In this document: piece by piece, positions 21,430 to 49,605 of the stretch
Layout: the number at the start of each line of letters is the position of its first letter
Position numbering within the stretch: the stretch's first letter is position 1
NCBI GenBank assembly: GCA_003117195.1
Contig: BDSI01000186.1
Location: 62,001-126,000, forward strand
Length of the DNA stretch: 64,000 nt
Direction: 5' to 3'
From: Eudorina sp. 2006-703-Eu-15
Taxonomy: Eukaryota; Chlorophyta; Chlorophyceae; Chlamydomonadales; Volvocaceae
Made by a program: the position numbers and the translations under genes
Notes under the pieces: generated by a model
The model's input: the letters and a program-made list of their open reading frames with translations, nothing else
Databases searched by the model: none
What the model was told of the DNA's origin: nothing

Positions 21430-24400
21430 CTACCAGACACGGTCACCCAGGCAGAACTCGTCCAGCGGGATCTTTAGCTCAATACACACGTCGGCTCCAA
21501 CGGCCTGCTCGAGGCTCCACTTGAGGGGAGTAACTGCATGCATGCAGAAACCCCCAATCGATGGAAGGCTGACACTCGCTCGCGCGGATCTGGCGGTACG
21601 GTGATGACGGCGGCCGTGACGCGGAGCATCCAAACGATCCCCGCACGTACACATGCACGTACACATGCACGTACACACATATGTACGTACATATATGTAC
21701 GTACAGACACACCCGTCCCTGTACCCTCATGTTGTGATATCCAGCAGTAACGCTTTTGCATGTTAGGGCGGGGAGGCTACGACCGTGGGGTCACCGCGGG
21801 GTCCACTGCAACATCATTAATAATACAAAACATCACAAACAATAAAAAAATAAATAACAACAATAATCCAGCGAGCATCCACATATTTACTGCAATATGC
21901 GAAGACTCACTCTTAAGGGCGTTGTACCCCTTGCCAAGGCTGGCCCAGCTCTGGGAGACGTAGCGCGGCGAGGGGGTCCCCGCGGGAGTCAGTCGGATGC
22001 CGGTGAGCGCGCGGCGGGCCGTCTCATTGGCGAGCACCTCTATCTTGTGCAAGAGGGGCTCGCCGCATTCGTTCTGCATGCAACGAATACGAAACGAAAC
22101 GAACGGCAACCGGTATGTTACGTTGCGAATGACGGATAGATCGTGGGCGTGTTCTTCAATTCGACAAGGCAGTACGATTATTTGCGCAATATGTGACGTG
22201 CACGGTCGCGGTGTCACGCCCGCGCGGAAGGCGCTTACTTGCGCGTGTGATGGGTGATGGGTGAGATGACTGTGTGGCGGGTGCGTCCGGGAAAGGTCCG
22301 TTAGAGGGGCAGATGTTGAAGGTATGTAACATGAATGGTGGCCTGGCAGTGATCCTTTGTTTGGCCAGCAGACGGGCCGACCTTGCGCCAGCATATGGCA
22401 TGTACGGTAGTACGGCAACACCTGGCATATGCAGTGCGCATCTGAACCAGCACGGCACCACGCACCTGTCACATCTGGCTCAAGTCAGTGGGCTGGCCCT
22501 ACATACCCGGGCTAGACAGGTCTGCTGTCTAGTTAGGGTCGGGGCAGACATGCGCCCTTCCATGCCTCCATGGCCGCGGAATCCGCCCCTGGTCTGACGT
22601 GGGACCAGTACGGCATCGTGTTTGACCAGTACGGCATGGTGTTCGACCAGTACGGCATCGTGTTCGACCAGTACGACATCGTGTTCGACCAGTACGGCAT
22701 CGTGTGTGACGACTCTTGCAGGCCGCACAAACAAGGCAGGTAGACCTACCGGGACAGACCGTTTGTCCGCGGGCACCTCCAGCACCTTAAAGCAGTACAA
22801 GGTGGAACCCGGACGGCGGCCCTGCTCCATGGCAATAACCGGTGAGACGTAGAACGGCGTCCTTGCGGCAGTTGTGTTGCACCTGCGGAAAGGAACAAGG
22901 AGTGAGCGACGGCCGTGAGCGACATCGGTGACGCGTTCGCCGGCAGCAATTAATTTTTGACCTTTCGCCCGAAAGCGCTGGTCGGTGCTGGTCGGTGCTG
23001 GTTGGTGCTGGCCCCCTGCTCGGCTCATGGGTTCGCTGTCAAGCGAACTCAAGAGTTCATTCCGTCATGGGTATTCATGCAGTCGTGATTGCTGCAGAAG
23101 TGCATACGGTGCAGTAACATATCCACCACGATGAGGATCCGGCATCATGACGAATCCCGTCGGAAAGAATCATTTTGAGCACCTCTGGCTGTCGATCGGT
23201 GGCGCATGGACTCACTCGCAGGCAGGCACCGGCGGCGGGTTGGGACTACAGGACCGCCCCTGGTTGAGGTCAAAGCAGCTGCCGGGTTTAGCTTGGCCGT
23301 ACACGGTGAGGCCGTACGACGTTGACAGCGGGCACAGCTCCCCTAGCAGATCACCGAGGATGCCGTCCAGAGCTTGCTCCACGTTGGCCTTCACTGCGGC
23401 GACGCCGACGAGGGGAGCGAAGCTGCCGCAGACCTCCAAGGAGTCCGGCAGGCATTTGTCCGGGCTAATCGTGAAGTCCTCGACCACCGCGACGTTTGAA
23501 TTGTAACCGATGGCTGTGAACGTTTGCGCGAGACTCGTCTGGAATCGGTTGCACATACCAGCACTGATGGTGACTGGCGGGAAGACGAGTCCCTGCGCAA
23601 TTGAGATCACGACACATTGACGGCATGGCGGGGCGGAGGCGGCTGTGGGGGCGGTGGTGGGGCGGGGGCGGCGGCGGAGGCGGTGACGGCGGAGGTGGAG
23701 ACGGGGGCGGTGATGGCGGCGGCGGGGATGGAGGGGGCGGCGGAGGAGGAGGAGGAGGCGGAGGCCGCGGCGGGGGCGGTGGAGGAGGCGGCGGGCTGGG
23801 CGACGGCGGCGGGCTGGGTGGCCGGGGTGAGGGAGGGGGCCGTGGCGGGTTTGGTGACGGCGGCGGCGGGCGCGGCGGCGCGGCGGTGGTTATTGGGCAA
23901 CAGCTGCTGGAGGTCGTGTTGATGGTGTTGAAGAGCGCGATCTGGCAGGTCCCCGGCGCCGAACCGGCAGCGGGCGGCACACAGAGTTCCTCAACGGTGT
24001 CACACCCTGTGTTGTTGATGCCGGCTTTCAAGTTGAGGCAGACCTGGACGCCGTTGCTGGTGAGGCCGAGGCCGAGCTGGGTGAGGCGCAGGACGTACTT
24101 CCTCGTTTCGTTGATGCTATAGTAGTAGAAGTTGGGACTGATGGCGGTCGGAGTGTTGTCCACGAAGGCCCTGACGGTGGCGCTTCTGACCACGCACTCG
24201 TTTCGGACGTCAAACTGCAGCCAATGACCATTCCGCAAATCGCAGCAGGGCAGTTGATGTGAGAGTGCGTGTGAGGCGAAGTCAGGCATGCAGCAGGGGC
24301 CGAGAAAAGGGTTTGGCGGGGAGGTTGAATGGGATTTTTCCCTTCGCCTTAGATGGTTGGTGAGGAATCTTCGGCTTTCATCCATGGACTGGACTGGACC

Positions 24401-25095
24401 TTGAGGAGGCGTGTAAGCCTTTCACGGGCCTGCTGGACCGTGGACTGGATCGATCCGATCTATGCATTATCTATCGTAGAACATGGCCTCCCGCACCTAC
24501 CTCCATCTTCTTCAAATCCACGTTACAGCAGCTGTCGCCGGGCTTGCAAGCGGTCTGGTTGACCCGAATGGTGAAACAGAAGGTGTTGTTGCCTTTGTAG
24601 GTGATGGTTGGGCCGACGCTGTAGGGCGAGGGGAACTGCGGCAGCCGCTTGCAGACGCAGTAGGGAAACCGTGGGTCAACGGCAGCCAGAAGGCTCTCGG
24701 ACTCGGAGTCGGGTAGAGTCTCAACATCAGCCGGCAGGATTTCGATGTCAGCCAGCGCGACAGGCGGCCTGCAACGAACAAGCGCGCGCAGGATTTTTCT
24801 TACTGGACTCAATTGCTTTGCGGGCCATGCGGGCGAACTCCGCGCAAGTATGCTTGCTTGTGCGCGCGCGTGCACGTCCTTCCAGGCGAGCACGTCGAAT
24901 CGCAATGCAATCTACGATTGCGCGTCCCTCATCAGCCTCATCCCATTAACAGACACTGCGTTTTCTTCCTATATATTGATCTAGACGACGAGCGAAGTCC
25001 GTCGGAAAAATTGAATACCAAACGTACCAAGAGAACGCTGCGAGGAAAGCAGCCAGCAGGCACGGGAGCCATCGGGCGCGGCGATACCACGCCAT
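21430..25095 (-). CDS. Pherophorin 1 (frame break in Pro-rich rod)
   Basis: An extracellular-matrix glycoprotein of the volvocine pherophorin family. Exons: 25028-25095, 24501-24768, 23216-24214, 22750-22882, 21911-22073 and 21430-21533. Intron positions and phases (2, 0, 2, 0, 1) equal those of pherophorin 2. Exon one encodes a signal peptide (MAWYRRARWLPCLLAAFLAAF). The N-terminal pherophorin domain contains DPRFPYCVCKRL and CCNVDLKK. It is followed by a rod of Pro/Ser-Pro repeats (about 23630-23880) and a C-terminal domain ending IPLDEFCLGDRVW. Exon three is 999 nt, whereas the flanking phases require a length of 3n+2. The rod is in one frame and the C-terminal domain (PPCRQCVVISI) in another. 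This may be an indel in the repeat, an assembly error, or an unrecognised intron; expression as a full protein is therefore uncertain. Confidence 0.85.
22602..22706. repeat. 21-bp tandem repeat in pherophorin 1 intron
   Basis: The unit GACCAGTACGGCATCGTGTTC is repeated about five times with single-base changes. It lies in the intron between exons 22750-22882 and 21911-22073. Confidence 0.95.
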
Positions 25096-26997
25096 GGTCC
25101 GCAAGTGCATCCAAATGGTGTGAGAATCAGGTTACGGAAAGATTTATTGGTGCCCCGATGATTATATGTAGGCTAGTCGAGAGCCAATCGATGGGGGCCG
25201 TAACTGGGTATAACGAACGTACGGTGCTATGGTTTTGGCGGCAACAGCTGGAGCTGCGGTATCGAAGAAGCACCCCTCTGACATCATGCAAATGTAATAT
25301 CAAATTTTATATTAATAGAAAATAAATATGTTAGAGTCTGTATTTCTGGTTTAATCTATCCATGCCATACGTATTAATATTCATCGTACGGTACCTCCTT
25401 GTTAGGCCCTGGCCTCTGCAGCGTTGACGGCGGAAACCTGCTAACATGGACACCTACCGGCAAGCCTCTGTAAACAGCCGTTTGGAACAGGTTTTACTTG
25501 CACCATGGGTGATTGCCCTGGCAGCAATGCCTGGCAATGCGATGTGTGTGGACTCACAAGCACAGGGTGCGTCCCTGAACGTCACCGGAGTATGATTCGA
25601 ATGAATTGTAGCAGCCCCTCGTTTGCAGCGGTTTGTGACATCATGAGTGTATCTGTCGTCGTCCTGTAACCGTTAAGGCTCGTGAACAACCCTGTCCCGC
25701 GGCCGTTTCCTTCCAACGCCATGCGGCTCCTTCCGCAACTGCACCTGACCAGCTTATCACTACTATTGTCAGGGTCAGATGAAGGAGCAAGCCAGGCGTC
25801 ATCTAATTTCGTAAGCTACGGACCCATTGGACCCGGTTGCTGTCTCTCGTCGTGTAAGGGCCCTGAGCCGTACGACGGCGCGTACCGGGCTCCTGCTGAG
25901 TGGGGCCTTCTGGACCTGAGGTGCAGTGGCTGCATGAGTCGGTTCAATAGTCGGCACGATTGATGCTGGCGGACGTTGCTCATGCGGTCACGGTTGCCAT
26001 GGAGCCCTTCCCGTCGCGCTCCGTCAAGATATACCCTACTCCGAATCTGTGGTCAGGCAAGTCGGCATATACGTCCTGCGGTATGGGTTTACCGCTGCTT
26101 TGGGGGACCAACACGAATGCCGTACTCGACTGTTTACCATCCCTGCTAGTTGAGAAAGCGGTAGATGCCCCAAAGTACAAGTTCGGACGCGCTTTCCTCG
26201 TTAAGCAGCTCCGCACAAGGGACGGCCGTTGCGACGCAAGTTTTGCGCGCCGTTGCCGTTACCAAGAGCCACCATGCCCCACATCCACATATGCCCTAAC
26301 CGCACCCTCAATCCCGCATCCGCCGCGCAAGCCCTCGACTCAGCCTAATGGCTTTCAGCAGCCCGTCCGCCACACGACACCTCGGTCAGATGCAGGCAGC
26401 GCCTCGTGTGTGTATATATATCCGCCCAAGGCAGCGCAATATCGCGAGCAACCGCCGCCTCTGGCTGGTTGCCCGTGCCCGTGCCGAGATCGACTTGTCA
26501 GCCATGCCTGCCAGTCACCATCAACCGCCGCACAAAACCCGTCTCCCAGTCCTGACCATCGCCTAGGCCCGCAGCCATCGATCTGTATCGTGCGCACAAG
26601 CGCCGGCACAACAACGACACGCGTGCTCTTGACGGACCACGGCCCAGCCTGAGCGTCACGCCGAGCTACACCCACGGGGCTTTCTTGAACCCCTCAAGAC
26701 GGGCCCCCGCCCCGCCCGACCCCAAATGTACCCAGGTCCCCGCCGCGTCTCCAGACCCGTCAGCACACGGCCTCCCGCGCGCAGGCACCTCACACGTCTC
26801 GGCGTCGGCTGCGACACTGCTGTGGAGGGCATCCGTGGGGCCCGAAGCCTCCGGGAAAGGAATTCAGGCTCGCCGTGCTCGAGAGTCACGCACAACCACA
26901 CACACACACACTCAGCGCCCAAGAGAGTTCTGCCTGCATCGCGGCCTGCGCCAGGCAGCCAGCACCAGCCAACCTGCACCTGCATGCTCGAACGAAA
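25096..26997. other. Intergenic region, no gene supported
   Basis: The first 250 bp would be the pherophorin 1 promoter; an AT-rich TATAAAAT-like string (minus strand) lies near 25303-25310. A 230-codon + strand open frame (25963-26652) has no recognised motif and unusual Pro/Ser-rich composition in its second half. I do not call it a gene. Confidence 0.5.
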
Positions 26998-29900
26998 CTA
27001 AACCTCCACAAAGGCTGGCCCGGCCTCCACGTCAATGTCGCCCATGCCCACGTCCTCCTCCTCCTCGCTCTCGTCGTCTCCGTCGACCTGCGCGGCGTGA
27101 GAAACAGCAACGTCATGACCTAAGCCCCGTGCCCGGAGTAATGTGGGACCGATCGAATCATGCGCCAGGCCGTCCCTGCTGTAGCGCCAACACCCTGTGT
27201 AAAGGACAGCACCTGGCGCTTCGGTAATGCGTTCGCAACGACGATTTCGAGAACACTTGAAGTGAGGGGTGCGTATGCGGGTACTGTGCGCGCCCCACTC
27301 ATCGCACACCAGGCCTTCCGAACGGCGCTTTACCCTCCAGCGGCCTTCCGCGCTCAACAGCTGGTCACGCCAGGTGACGCTACCGCGGTTAAGCGGTTCA
27401 AGGTCCTGGGTTCGAGTCCTAGCGTGACATTGGTCGGGAGCCCGAGATCGTGGCTAGCTGCTGAGATGTGGAGTTGAGTATACTGCTGATGGATACATAG
27501 ATTCGCACGCTGGAATGGTGGGGATGGCTGAATCCTCTGTCTCTACGGATGTGCGGATGAATAGATCCTTGGCCGGCAGGATCGACCGCTTTGGGCCCTC
27601 GGTTCGCATGTCATACGTGCCGTGTGATGATGGCTGAGGGTGTCCTTTCGCATCAAATACTTGAATAAAACTGCTAGCCAGGCTGATAACCTGACTTCGG
27701 CCAGCGTCGGGGTTTGGGTTTACCGTAGCACGTGGGGCATCGCACACGTGCCGCAATCACAATATCCCTCAACGACGAGGGTTTGTTCTTGGGTTGGGTG
27801 CCTCTTGCCTTCTCAACCCCAATGGCCGAGACCGACGCAGCAGTAACAAACGCCAGCACACTCCCCAAGCACACCGACGCACCTCCGCGTTCGCGGCCTC
27901 GAGCTGCTCCATCTTCTCGCTGAGCAGCCGATCGTCGCGCTCGCTGACCGCGCGCGCCGCCTCCTTGACCACCAGCTTGCCCCGGTTCGATTCAATGGAC
28001 TTTTGGCAAGCCTCGCACGCTGTTGAGAGATGCGAAACGGGCCCAGCGAGAACGGTTTTCACATATTCGGCAGATTGGAGTTGTCGGAATAACGATGTTG
28101 ATGGGCAGTGGTGATTGGCCGGAAGCAGCTGGAAAGCAGAGGCCGACTAGAAGCAGATTCCAAGCAAGAAAAGGTAATCAACCTATTAGCCCCCTCGCCA
28201 ACAAGACCGCTCCTTAAGGTAACATGCCGCAGCCGGATTCGCCAGGGAGGCTTACCCGCCGTCAAGACCTCGATTCCTTTGTTCTTATCCAACGTCTGCG
28301 TTGTGAGCACGTACAGCGGCGGTGCCACGAGCTTCATCTTAACCGGGCACTCCTCCGTGCTCTGGGCTTCGGCCGCCCGGATAGCCGACTTGATGTGCTC
28401 AATGCCGTCGTACGTAAAACACGTCATCTCGACGTCCGCCCGGACCTTCAGCGGCTGTGGCGTCATGCGGCGCTTGATGTTCTTCAGCAACGCCTCCCGG
28501 ACCTACACGGTAAGGCGAGAAGAAATGAGCATCAATCGCTTCGTAGTAATCCATAATCGGCGACCCTGGCACAATGAGAGGGTATATTGCATAAGGGGGC
28601 ACATCGATCCCTGCATACGGCCGCTACGTCGACACCTCGTTTCGGAAAGGATACGTTCACGAATCTACGTCCACGCGTAGAACACATTCGGGGATCGATT
28701 CGGACTCAAACCTACCTCGGGCGACAGCAGCTGCGTCGCGGCGGCACCCTTCTCCTCCTCCAGGCGCTTGAAGATCGCATCGCCCTCGTCCGACACCATC
28801 GTTTTGAACGCGTCAAACGCGTGCCCGTACAACTTGTACAGCGGCCACGCAATGTTGTCGTACAAGGCCTCCAGATCTCGCCCCGTGGTCTCAGCCACGT
28901 GGCGCATGATGGAATGCACCTGCGGGGCAACGCATAACTACTTTGCCACGTGAACCTGGGCCGGTTCGGGATTCCTTACCTCCTCACTCCTCGAATAACA
29001 ACTGACGCGACGCAGATAACATCTTTGTGCCCCGGAGGCTATCCGCAACGCTGACACGCGGTCAGGACCGGTAAATGCCCAAGACCGCATCTGAACTATG
29101 TCGCGTTTACCCCTCAAGGAGAAACGGCCCGAATCAGACCTTCCCCGATTCAAGAGCAATCCTGATGCTTGTTCAGGCCCGAGTCCGAAATGCACAAAAT
29201 TCTGACCCTGCCTATGCCCTGCAGAAAGCCGCCCCAAGATCCCCACGCTCGAAGCTCGAACCCTGAGCTCAACGGACCCTGACCGTGACGAGGTAGGCCC
29301 CATCTTCCCGCGTGACCGCGCGGTACTACTGCCACCCTACAAAAGACAGCCCTTCGCCGGCGTGCTACTGGACGCTTGGTTTAACGCGCCCCACGCGTCG
29401 GTGAAGAGGGCGTTGACCTGAACGCGCACCCCGTACCGTGCCGTGCTGCTGCTATACCAACTGTGCCTAATCTGCGGCCCCCAGGTGGTTGTTCATCCTC
29501 AAACGCCACAGAGCATAAGCAGCCACCAGACCAGCTGGGCAAGGCACGAATCCCGTACCCCGCCCCTGACCCTCGGCACCCCGCCCCTTTGGCCCATGTA
29601 GATATCCTTGCCTGACACTCACCAGCTTTGATTTGTTATAGCGCTCCTCGCATTTTTGGACATCCTCCGGCGACACGCGCCTGGCGAGGGTCAGAGGCGC
29701 GTGTCAGGTGGGCCCCAACGTGCACAGAGTGTCACAAACAAGGCCTACCTCTTGGACAAATCGATGTAGCCCTTCTCTTTATCCACACGGAGAACCATGA
29801 CGGGTTCTTGCCGTCCGACCTGCCCAAGCAACCATTTGTTACCGCAGCAGCCGCCAAGCAGACTTAACCTGCTTCATTGCTCAAGCAAAGTTCGGCTGCC

Positions 29901-30182
29901 TGTAAATCTTTAATCTAACCTTGATGAGCTTGGTGATAGAGCGAATGCGGCGCCTGGAAAGCTCTGATAACAGGATCATTCCCTCTATGCCATTGTACTC
30001 CAGCAGCGAAACATACGCTCCCATCTCCGCTATCGACTTCACCTACATAACCATAATTGAACGTTAGAATCTGCACTGTTCATGTCTCGCCTCCGGTCGC
30101 CGCTGCCTACCTGCACCATGACTACATCGTCAACTTCAGGATATTTTGCTTCATACATGCGGCAATCTTGATGTTGCGCCAT
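26998..30182 (-). CDS. Translation initiation factor eIF2 alpha subunit
   Basis: The regulatory subunit of eIF2, which delivers initiator tRNA-Met to the 40S ribosome in the cytosol. Eight phase-consistent exons: 30111-30182, 29920-30042, 29749-29819, 29623-29680, 28716-28919, 28256-28502, 27883-28019 and 26998-27087. The protein is 333 residues, a normal family length. Residues about 15-90 form the S1/OB domain ([16 protein letters not shown]). The conserved loop [12 protein letters not shown] carries the regulatory serine (Ser53 when Met is counted; Ser51/52 in other species), the target of stress kinases such as GCN2. A helical domain and an alpha-beta domain follow ([20 protein letters not shown]). 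The C-terminus is acidic ([22 protein letters not shown]), as in plants. Nothing appears broken. The nearest gene upstream is on the same strand. Confidence 0.96.
27363..27429 (+). ncRNA. tRNA-like sequence or SINE head
   Basis: A perfect RNA polymerase III B-box (GGTTCGAGTCC) lies in a T-arm that can pair CTGGG with CCTAG. Acceptor-like ends GGTCACG and CGTGACA pair at six of seven positions. The D- and anticodon-arm region is compressed and does not give a standard anticodon loop. It lies in an intron of the eIF2-alpha gene, on the opposite strand. A degenerate tRNA or tRNA-derived SINE is more likely than a functional tRNA. Confidence 0.4.
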
Positions 30183-31242
30183 ATTTGCTAGGAAAATAAG
30201 CAGCTAGCCAAGCAAAGAGTCAGACGTTTTGTCTCAGCCGCAAGAGATCTAGCACAGCACCAGTCAAGCGATGATGATGAATTCTTTTGAGTATATCAAG
30301 AGCTTAGTCTCCTGCCAGAAAGGAAACTTTGCTGTTAGCTGCGAGTGAATCAACGACTCGGCACCCACGTACGGCTGGTACGGACAATGAGCCACGTTCA
30401 CGATTCACCTTTCGCAGCCCATGGTTTGCCCTCCCTCCTTGCATTCCAGCAGCTCTGGCTAAGCCCAAGCATGCGCTTCGTATTCCTATGCTGGGATCCT
30501 CGTAACCAGGTGGCATGCATGTGCAGTCTCCTCGGCCTACTATTTTCCGACAAAGGCATCAATTGCTCAACCCCCGTGGCGCTGGGTAGCCGGGTAACCA
30601 ATGGATCCAAACATGAGTGGTAGGTTCGGGAACATCGAAAGCCGCAGCAGACATGTTACACGACGCACACGATATGGGCTTCGGTGCACAATCCATCCGT
30701 CACGGCTGCACTCCCACGGTAACAACAGATAACGTTACGTACGAGAACAGTTCCGTCATGTTCTCAGCGTGACATCGTGACAAGTCGCCTGCCGAGTGTC
30801 ACGAACGAGGTTTGCCCGGCGGGCATGCCCTGACATAAATAACTGTACAATCTTTCGCCTGGCTGGTCTGACGCCGACGAGTGTCAAAGATGCGACGGTC
30901 TTGCACTTGCGTGTGAAACCTCACGATGCGGAAGACAGGTCAGTCACCACGCCCCCCTCGGTCCGAACTAAACGAGCAAGTCAACAAGAATACCCTACCA
31001 CACAACACACGAAGGTCTATTGTCAAAAACATGGGCCCTCAAGAACTCTCTTTCCGATTTGAGAACTTAACCTTGCAGTTCGCCCTTGCTCGGGACGCCC
31101 GCCATTTCCAGAAGGCCAGTGAATTGCCTAACATCACCCAAAACCTGCTCCGCAAATCCTCCAAAGCTTGCGGCGGCCCCATGACTAACCGGGAGTTATA
31201 TCGCTATATCGGTTGCCCATGCTATTGGATATCACTGCTCGT
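30183..31242. other. Intergenic region: eIF2-alpha promoter and transporter 3' flank
   Basis: Both flanking genes are on the minus strand, so this should hold the eIF2-alpha promoter and the transporter's 3' end. A + strand open frame (30926-31390) overlaps the transporter's last exon and has no family motif; I treat it as spurious. Confidence 0.6.
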
Positions 31243-33182
31243 CTACTTGCTCTTCACCCGGGTGAACAGCACGCCGGCGCCAAGTCCGATGATGATGCTG
31301 GTCAGATTCTTAGCGTTCGTGGGCTCAGCGAAGGCCACCAGACCGATAATCGCCACGGGAATCTTGTTCAGAGCGCCCACCAGGCTGTAAATCGTCGCCG
31401 TCGTCTGCGACAGGTACCACAAGCTGCTGAACGAAATAGCGAAACCGATGATGCCACCCATAGCTGAAACCATGAGGAAAGCGGAGTTTTTGAGCGCCTC
31501 CTGCTCGAACAGCCCGTTGAACTCCCCGAAGTACCACATCATCAGCAGGATGGGCGGCACCGAAAGAAGGTTATTGTAGTACACCTGAAATAGGATGCAT
31601 GAAACCGGACACAGCTGATCGATCATGCGCAGGCGCAAGTGTGTGTTAATAATGGGCACCAAGCGAATGCAGCGGGCGCAGCAAGGCATCTGCGCACAGC
31701 ATATGCCTGATCAACAGCTGAGGACGCGACACGGCGTTCGACAAACGAGGAGTCGTCGCAATACACCTCTTAGTTTCACCCAAACGGTTCAAGGTTTCAC
31801 CCACCATGCTGAACTCGTCCATCTGGTTGAAGTATCATTGACGCATTGTCCAAAAGAGATGGGGAAATGCGCACAGTAGGGCAGGTTAGTCAGAAGGTAT
31901 TCAGCAGGTGACATCTGATGCAACGAGATACCCCAAGCCTCAGTAAATCACCGCGCGCTTCGGATATCGTCTCCTGGACGTTAGCCGCATGCTGCATGCC
32001 GTTACAATGCCGCAATACTTGCACATGAGCCATTATTGCATTTTGTCAACACTGCATACATACGTCGTATCCAGCAGTTGCATTCCAGACGCTGGAACAC
32101 CAACGCAACCCGGGACCCAGGGTTACAACAGCATCGTCGAATAGCAGGACAATTTGGGTCCGAGCCAACGAATCGTGCTTCACACCCCATCGTGGACTGG
32201 ACGCTGCACATTGCTGGCCATGTTTCTGGCCCCTCCTTACCTTCTGCTTGTTCGTTGTGTGCTCAGCAACTTTATCCATCACGCTACGAAGGTACAGCGC
32301 GTAAGCTGAGGTGAAGACGCAGTTTGCTATCTGCCAGGAGTATCCAGACCATGTAAAGTTGGCGTCGGTGGAGGCTCCGGCAACAGCTGAGGCGAGCATG
32401 AGGCCCAGGCAACCCCAGACCTGCCAGCCGAACTGCCGCTTGTAGATAAAGACGTCGCCAAGGGCTGCGCGTAGGGTAATGGCAGGTACCAGGCCATTTT
32501 ATCAAACGACGTTGTGCAACATACCGTATGCAACACCCTAGACGCTGGCCCCCAAATACGAGCGTGCTCACACATGTCCGCCTAAGAATTGGGTTTTGAG
32601 CCTCGACAGCCTCTGAGCGTGTGCATGTCCACGCAACTGTAGTCCCAAAGTTGACGAAACCCCAGCACTGTTGAAATGCAAGGCGACGCCGACATGTTCA
32701 ACTGGCAGCCTCTTACCGGTCACGACGTTGCTCAGGTTCTTCCAAACGGTGACCATACCCACGCCGACCTCCTTCAATGCGTAAAAGCTTGTGCCGATCA
32801 TGCCCACAAAGATAAGGTTCACAGGGAACCAGACCGCCACCAGGTCGAGCTTCAGGGGTTGAAGCTTAACGAATCCGAATAGCTCACAGAGCTTGACGAG
32901 TGTAGCAGCCAGGAGGCACTGAAAGCATAGCAACGCTGACGGGGCTGTGAACCCAAAGGAGGCCAGTGCATGTTTGTTCAAAAGAACCATGGAGCCCGAA
33001 GCGCAGCAGTAGCAGATGCCCGCAACAAGTACGCTGGGTAAACCGCATGTTGTCTTTACGGGCATCTGCTGCCCTGTTGCGATCGTCTTTTGCTGCTGTT
33101 GCGCGACAAGCGGCTGAGCCTCCTCATCATTTTGATTCACCATGGTTGCTGACTTGTTAAAGGTCCGGCGCAGGCCCCACAT
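31243..33182 (-). CDS. GDP-mannose-type nucleotide-sugar transporter
   Basis: A Golgi antiporter of the drug/metabolite transporter superfamily, closest by eye to plant GONST1 and fungal VRG4. These import GDP-mannose (or GDP-fucose) in exchange for GMP. Exons: 32717-33182, 32241-32464 and 31243-31584 (phases 1, 0), 343 residues. An in-frame ATG at 33143 (AACCATGG) is an alternative start. About ten membrane helices are visible. The first follows a short polar N-terminus and ends NKHALASFGF. The central TVWKNLSNVVTALGDV and late GALNKIPVAIIGLVAF segments are typical of the GDP-sugar group. The C-terminus, KSK, is short and basic. Substrate is inferred from the family, and GDP-mannose is only the best guess. 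The gene diverges from the RecQ gene across about 510 bp. Confidence 0.9.
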
Positions 33183-33689
33183 AAGAAGGAAGAAGCGAGG
33201 GTCGGCAGCCCCGAAGGGCGGTTCTCTTATTCAATTTTACGTCTCAACCAGACCGATGCCGATAAACATAGTGAAAAGTTGTTAGAACTTTACCAAACGT
33301 CTGCGAATCAGAAATGGTTGCCTTCGTGCCTGGTACGGAATACGGTAGACTTTGCGCGCCTCTCTGCAATCGGCAAGCATTCATGTAAACCTCGCCTGAG
33401 GGATTTCGTGTGCCTTCATCCGTTCGTTACGAGACTTTTGCTTGCCATGCAGCCTGATGTCATTCTCGCAAGTTTCCAGGGCAACAATAACCCGAGCAAC
33501 AGCCTTTAACACAGACGTCAGAGCCGTCGTCCTTGTATATTCTGTGAGCAATTGCATCTTGTTTTGCGTAATACGGTTGTATAATATCTTATTTTTGAAC
33601 GGCGGGACTCCGACCTACACCCGGCGACGTCGGGACCAGCCTAGTGACGTGCGTGACCACCGGTACTCACAAAAACCCCAAGCCTGATC
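33183..33689. promoter_or_regulatory. Divergent promoter region
   Basis: About 507 bp between the start codons of the minus-strand sugar transporter and the plus-strand RecQ gene. It must contain both promoters. A TATA-like TTGTATAATATC lies about 110 bp before the RecQ ATG. No operator was recognised. Confidence 0.55.

Positions 33690-49605
<15,916 letters not shown>

Noticed and set aside
23601..24122. Plus-strand glycine-rich protein opposite pherophorin 1
   Set aside because: It is the complement of the Pro-rich rod. The pherophorin domains, signal peptide and introns are all on the minus strand.
25963..26652. Plus-strand open frame of 230 codons
   Set aside because: No recognised domain, no splice partners, a change of composition midway, and no supporting context.
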